Shown in pieces: positions 61,212 through 64,000 of a DNA stretch of 64,000 nucleotides. Under the pieces are notes generated by a model. That model was not told the origin of the DNA. It did no database searches and saw only the letters and a program-made list of their open reading frames with translations. Each line of letters starts with the position of its first letter. Position 1 is the stretch's first letter. Both the position numbers and the translations under genes were made by a program. The stretch comes from Rhizobium leguminosarum (GTDB lineage Bacteria; Pseudomonadota; Alphaproteobacteria; Rhizobiales; Rhizobiaceae). The stretch is taken from the NCBI RefSeq assembly GCF_002953715.1, contig NZ_CP025013.1, forward strand, positions 992,001 through 1,056,000, read 5' to 3'.

Positions 61212-61667
61212 ATGCTCAAAAATCTTGACCCGGCGCTCAATGCAGACGTGCTGCACGCCTTGCGCTCCATGGGGCATGGGGACACGCTGGTCGTGTCCGA
61301 TACCAATTTCCCGAGCGACAGCGTGGCCCGCCAGACGGTGGTCGGCAGGCAGCTCAGCATGGCCAATCTCTCGGCACCGCAGGCGATCCGTGCGATCCTC
61401 TCTGTGCTGCCACTCGACACGCCGCTCCAGAATTCCGCCGGCCGCATGGAAGTCATGGGCGCGCCGGGGGAGGTGCCGGCGGTACAAAGCGAGGTGCAGG
61501 CGGAGATCGACCGGGCGGAAGGGAAACCTTCGCCCATGTACGGCATCGAGCGCTTCGCCTTCTACGACCTCGCCAAGCAGGCCTATTGCGTAATCTCGAC
61601 TGGCGAGACGCGGTTCTATGGCTGCTTCCTGTTCACCAAGGGCGTCATCCCACCTGCAGGCGTGTGA
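61212..61667 (+). CDS. RbsD/FucU-type mutarotase, copy 2
   Basis: Encodes 151 residues, 22 bases after the permease (GAGGAGG upstream). Same family and length as the 55440 gene: NLDPALNADVLHALRSMGHG, DTLVVSDTNFPSDSVARQTV and the C-terminal FYGCFLFTKGVI. Within the operon it should convert the imported sugar's anomers for the kinase or isomerase. It differs from copy 1 in most positions, so it is an old paralogue. Confidence 0.92.
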   Translation: MLKNLDPALNADVLHALRSMGHGDTLVVSDTNFPSDSVARQTVVGRQLSMANLSAPQAIRAILSVLPLDTPLQNSAGRMEVMGAPGEVPAVQSEVQAEIDRAEGKPSPMYGIERFAFYDLAKQAYCVISTGETRFYGCFLFTKGVIPPAGV

Positions 61668-61677
61668 GGTGTCAGCC

Positions 61678-62598
61678 ATGAGAACCGGAATTTCCATTCT
61701 CGGCATTTTTGTCGCCGACACCGCCTATCTCGCGCCGCGCATGCCGGCTCTGGGGGAAACCATCGCCGGCAGCGGCTTTTCCGTCGGTCCAGGCGGCAAG
61801 GGATCCAATCAGGCGGTGGCTGCCGCGCGTGCCGGAGCCGCCGTGTCCTTCATTTCGAAGATCGGTCGCGACACATTCGGCGATCTGGCGCTCAAGACCT
61901 ATGAGCAGGCCGGCGTGACGGCGAAGCTGACCGTCATGGACGACAAGCCGACAGGGGCTGCCTTCATCTATGTCAACGACCGCACCGGCGACAACGCTAT
62001 CATCGTCTATGCCGGAGCAGCCGGCACGATCGGCGTCGAGGATGTCGAGGGAGCGCGCGAGACGATCGAGCGATCCGTTGTGTTCATCACCCAACTGGAA
62101 CAGCCTGCACCCGCGGCCCATCGGGCGCTCGATATCGCAAGGAAGGCCGGCGTCACCACGATTTTCAACCCCGCACCAGCGGGCGTCTTTCCAGCGGAGA
62201 TCTACCGGCTCTGCGACTATATCATCCCGAACGAGACAGAAGCCGCGGCCCTGGTCGGCTTTCCGATCGAAACGCTAGACGATGCGAAGCGCGCAGCTGA
62301 CGTGTTTTTGGCGCAGGGAGTGGGTGCGGCGGTCATCACGCTCGGCGCCCGGGGCGTGTTGTTTCACAATGCCGGGCAGTCGGCTCATGTGCCGGCCGTC
62401 TCCTGCGGCCCGGTCATCGATACGACCGGCGCCGGCGATGCCTTCGTCGGCGGTTTTGCAGCAGCACTTGCGCGAGGCGCGCCGCCGCTCGATGCTGTCC
62501 GCTTCGGCTGCGCCACTGCCGGCATTGCCGTGACGAGACGCGGGACGGCGCCTGCCATGCCCACGCTTGCCGAGATCGAGGCCGTAATGGCCGGCTGA
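61678..62598 (+). CDS. PfkB-family sugar kinase (ribokinase-like)
   Basis: Encodes 306 residues from the ATG at 61678. Ribokinase fold: GGKGSNQAVAAARAGAAVSF near the N-terminus, TIFNPAPAGVFPAEIYRLCD with the NPAP motif, and the PfkB signature CGPVIDTTGAGDAFVGGFAA with the catalytic Asp. It phosphorylates a pentose or hexose. Ten bases after the mutarotase gene and in the same operon. Confidence 0.92.
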   Translation: MRTGISILGIFVADTAYLAPRMPALGETIAGSGFSVGPGGKGSNQAVAAARAGAAVSFISKIGRDTFGDLALKTYEQAGVTAKLTVMDDKPTGAAFIYVNDRTGDNAIIVYAGAAGTIGVEDVEGARETIERSVVFITQLEQPAPAAHRALDIARKAGVTTIFNPAPAGVFPAEIYRLCDYIIPNETEAAALVGFPIETLDDAKRAADVFLAQGVGAAVITLGARGVLFHNAGQSAHVPAVSCGPVIDTTGAGDAFVGGFAAALARGAPPLDAVRFGCATAGIAVTRRGTAPAMPTLAEIEAVMAG

Positions 62599-62622
62599 CG
62601 CCGACATCCTGCCGGTGCAGGC

Positions 62623-62641
62623 GGCCCATCTGGGCCCTTTT
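62623..62641 (+). terminator. Short hairpin with T run after the kinase gene
   Basis: GGCCC (62623-62627) pairs with GGGCC (62632-62636) around ATCT, followed by CTTTT. It is a weak Rho-independent terminator candidate ending the 56235-62598 operon. Confidence 0.5.
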
Positions 62642-62777
62642 CGAATTCCATCCAGCCAAGGCTGCCAATACCGGCGGCGGGCTTCCGCACGCCGGTGCTT
62701 TGGCGAGGGAGGCGAGGGCGGAAGCAGATATCTCCGACGCGGCCGACAACGAATTAATGCATTGCACAACACTTATA

Positions 62778-62807
62778 ACTTTACAAATATAAATTAATCT
62801 GTGAAGT
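62778..62807 (+). promoter_or_regulatory. Operator shared with the sugar ABC operon
   Basis: ACTTTACA-N14-TGTGAAGT, identical in length to the element at 56074-56103 and matching it at 23 of 30 positions, with both ends conserved. It lies 33 bases before the GTG start of the isomerase gene. The shared site suggests one regulator for both units, encoded outside the window. Confidence 0.6.
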
Positions 62808-62839
62808 AGTGTGCATAGCGACTGAAGTGAGCCAGAGCC

Positions 62840-63820
62840 GTGACCCAATTGAAATTCGCCACCCGCCTTAATTCTTTTGCCTCGAAGCCAAGGGCCGAAT
62901 GGCCGGATCTTTCCGGCAAGCCGACCGTCCTGCAAATGGCGACGCGCGCTGCCAAGGTCGATGGTCTAACCGATCTCGATCTCAATTATCCTGACCATGT
63001 GGCCGACGATCCTGCCGTCCTGGCGCGTCAGATCGGTGATCTCGGCCTGGCCATCAACGGTTTCGCCATGCGCTATTATACCAATCCGGCCTTCAAGATC
63101 GGTGCTTTCACCAATCCCGATTCGGCGGTTCGCCGCGAAGCGATCGATCTCACCAAGAAGGGCATCGACTCAGCCCGCGCCGCCGGCAGCAGGCTGATGA
63201 CGATCTGGCTCGGCCAGGATGGTTTCGATTATGCCTTCCAGGCGGATTATCATACGCTTTGGCAACACGAAATTGAGGGAATTCGTGAAGTTTGCCTGCA
63301 TGATCCCGACTGCGCGATCAGCATCGAGTACAAGCCGAACGAACCGCGCTCCTACAGCCTGATGCCCGACTGCGCAACCACGCTCCTGGCGATCAAGGAT
63401 GTCGACATGCCCAATCTCGGCGTCACGCTGGACTTTGCCCATGTGCTCTATGCCGACGAGCAACCAGCCTTCGCAGCAGCTCTCATTGCCCGCTACAGCC
63501 GCGTTCTGGGCGTTCATCTCAATGACGGCTATGCCAAACGCGACGACGGTCTGATGGTCGGCGCGGTGCATACCCAGCAGACGATCGAGCTTCTGCGTCA
63601 GATCCGCAAGGACGGTTATGACGGCGCGATCTATTTCGACACGTTCCCCGATATGACCGGTCTCGATCCGGTTCACGAATGCGAGGTGAACATCCAGACC
63701 GTCAAGCGGATGCTGACGGTGGTGGATCGCCTCGAGCAGGACAATCGCCTTTCCGGGGCGATTGACCGACAGGATGCAGTCTCTGCGCAGGCGGTTGTCC
63801 AGGAACTCATGCTCGGCTGA
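62840..63820 (+). CDS. Xylose-isomerase-like TIM-barrel protein
   Basis: Encodes 326 residues from the GTG at 62840. Sugar isomerase/epimerase TIM-barrel family (AP endonuclease 2 superfamily): metal-binding-type residues are readable as Glu in AISIEYKPNEPRSYS, Asp and His in GVTLDFAHVLYADE, His/Asp in LGVHLNDGYAKRDDGLMVGA, and Asp/Glu later. The family interconverts ketoses and aldoses or epimers. It likely acts on the sugar phosphorylated by the kinase upstream. Confidence 0.88.
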   Translation: MTQLKFATRLNSFASKPRAEWPDLSGKPTVLQMATRAAKVDGLTDLDLNYPDHVADDPAVLARQIGDLGLAINGFAMRYYTNPAFKIGAFTNPDSAVRREAIDLTKKGIDSARAAGSRLMTIWLGQDGFDYAFQADYHTLWQHEIEGIREVCLHDPDCAISIEYKPNEPRSYSLMPDCATTLLAIKDVDMPNLGVTLDFAHVLYADEQPAFAAALIARYSRVLGVHLNDGYAKRDDGLMVGAVHTQQTIELLRQIRKDGYDGAIYFDTFPDMTGLDPVHECEVNIQTVKRMLTVVDRLEQDNRLSGAIDRQDAVSAQAVVQELMLG

Positions 63821-63914
63821 ACTGCCTGACCGTCAACATACCCTGAATTTCTACGATCCTTGAAACCCAAGGCATGCCGGAGGCGTGCCGATCGACACTA
63901 TCCGGGAGGAACCG

Positions 63915-64000
63915 ATGACGACCTTTTTGAAGACGACCCTTGCTGCCGGCATTGCCGCCAGCCTCCTGTTCGGCGCGGCCGTCGCGCAGGGACTCGCGCC
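63915..64000 (+). CDS. 5' end of a signal-peptide protein gene, probably another binding protein
   Basis: Only the first 28 codons are in the window. The ATG at 63915 follows GGGAGGAA. The N-terminus (MTTFLKTTLAAGIAASLLFG, then AAVAQ) is a clear signal peptide. In this context (sugar isomerase upstream, good ribosome-binding site) a periplasmic sugar-binding protein is the likely product, but the family cannot be read. Confidence 0.7.
   Translation, partial: MTTFLKTTLAAGIAASLLFGAAVAQGLA

Noticed and set aside
1..64000. tRNA, rRNA, CRISPR, insertion sequences, replication origin
   Set aside because: No cloverleaf, rRNA-like, regularly spaced repeat, transposase or origin-type sequence was noticed on either strand by reading; no search could be run.

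Overview
The window looks like a chromosomal or large-replicon segment of a Rhizobium (Rhizobiaceae, Alphaproteobacteria). The grounds are GC-rich codon use, dense ABC-transporter/catabolic operons, copies of a short interspersed rhizobial-type repeat, and a gene cluster whose order matches the gamma-resorcylate cluster described in Rhizobium sp. MTP-10005 (graRDAFCBEK). No rRNA, tRNA, CRISPR array, insertion sequence or phage gene was seen. Species assignment is inference.

Left part (1-20.5 kb): a truncated periplasmic protein gene; a three-gene minus-strand group including a SUFU-like protein (1.3-2.75 kb); five very small plus-strand genes (3.1-5.0 kb); a LuxR regulator; and a LacI regulator divergent from an amino-acid ABC operon with a fused permease-ATPase and an FAD amine oxidase (6.4-11.4 kb). 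Then come a chemoreceptor and a ybhP/ybhN/clsB-like phospholipid cluster (14.9-18.2 kb), followed by a DUF763 protein and an EamA transporter.

Middle (20.7-39.7 kb): graK and graR on the minus strand and graDAFCBE on the plus strand form a complete route from gamma-resorcylate uptake through decarboxylation to resorcinol, hydroxylation, ring cleavage and maleylacetate reduction. The next operon (28.2-39.7 kb) combines an RbsB/RbsA/RbsC-type transporter, a SorC regulator, an aldo-keto reductase, a GlpD-like FAD dehydrogenase, a DhnA/LsrF-type aldolase, a LyxK-like kinase and a GMC oxidoreductase. It reads as an uncharacterised polyol or ketose degradation route.

Right part (39.7-64 kb): a cold-shock gene, a YeiE/YeiH-like pair, and then an 11-gene operon (43.1-53.8 kb) with a HutC-type regulator and a matching TGTATATACA operator. 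That operon has a histidine-ammonia-lyase-fold protein lacking the Ala-Ser-Gly cofactor motif, a CoA-transferase/MaoC/SDR module and an OpuC-type quaternary-amine transporter. I propose that it degrades a betaine of histidine or an aromatic amino acid (for example ergothioneine or hercynine) by trimethylamine elimination; this is the most unusual system in the window. The last 8 kb hold a second sugar ABC operon with two FucU/RbsD-type mutarotases, a PfkB kinase, a TIM-barrel isomerase and the start of another binding-protein gene.

Recurring patterns: each of the four complete binding-protein genes is followed at once by a perfect GC-rich stem-loop. Several operons carry recognisable palindromic operators: ACCGGT-centred for LacI, TTGCA-N2-TGCAA for GraR, TGTATATACA for HutC, and a 30-bp ACTTTACA/TGTGAAGT element shared by two transcription units near the right end.
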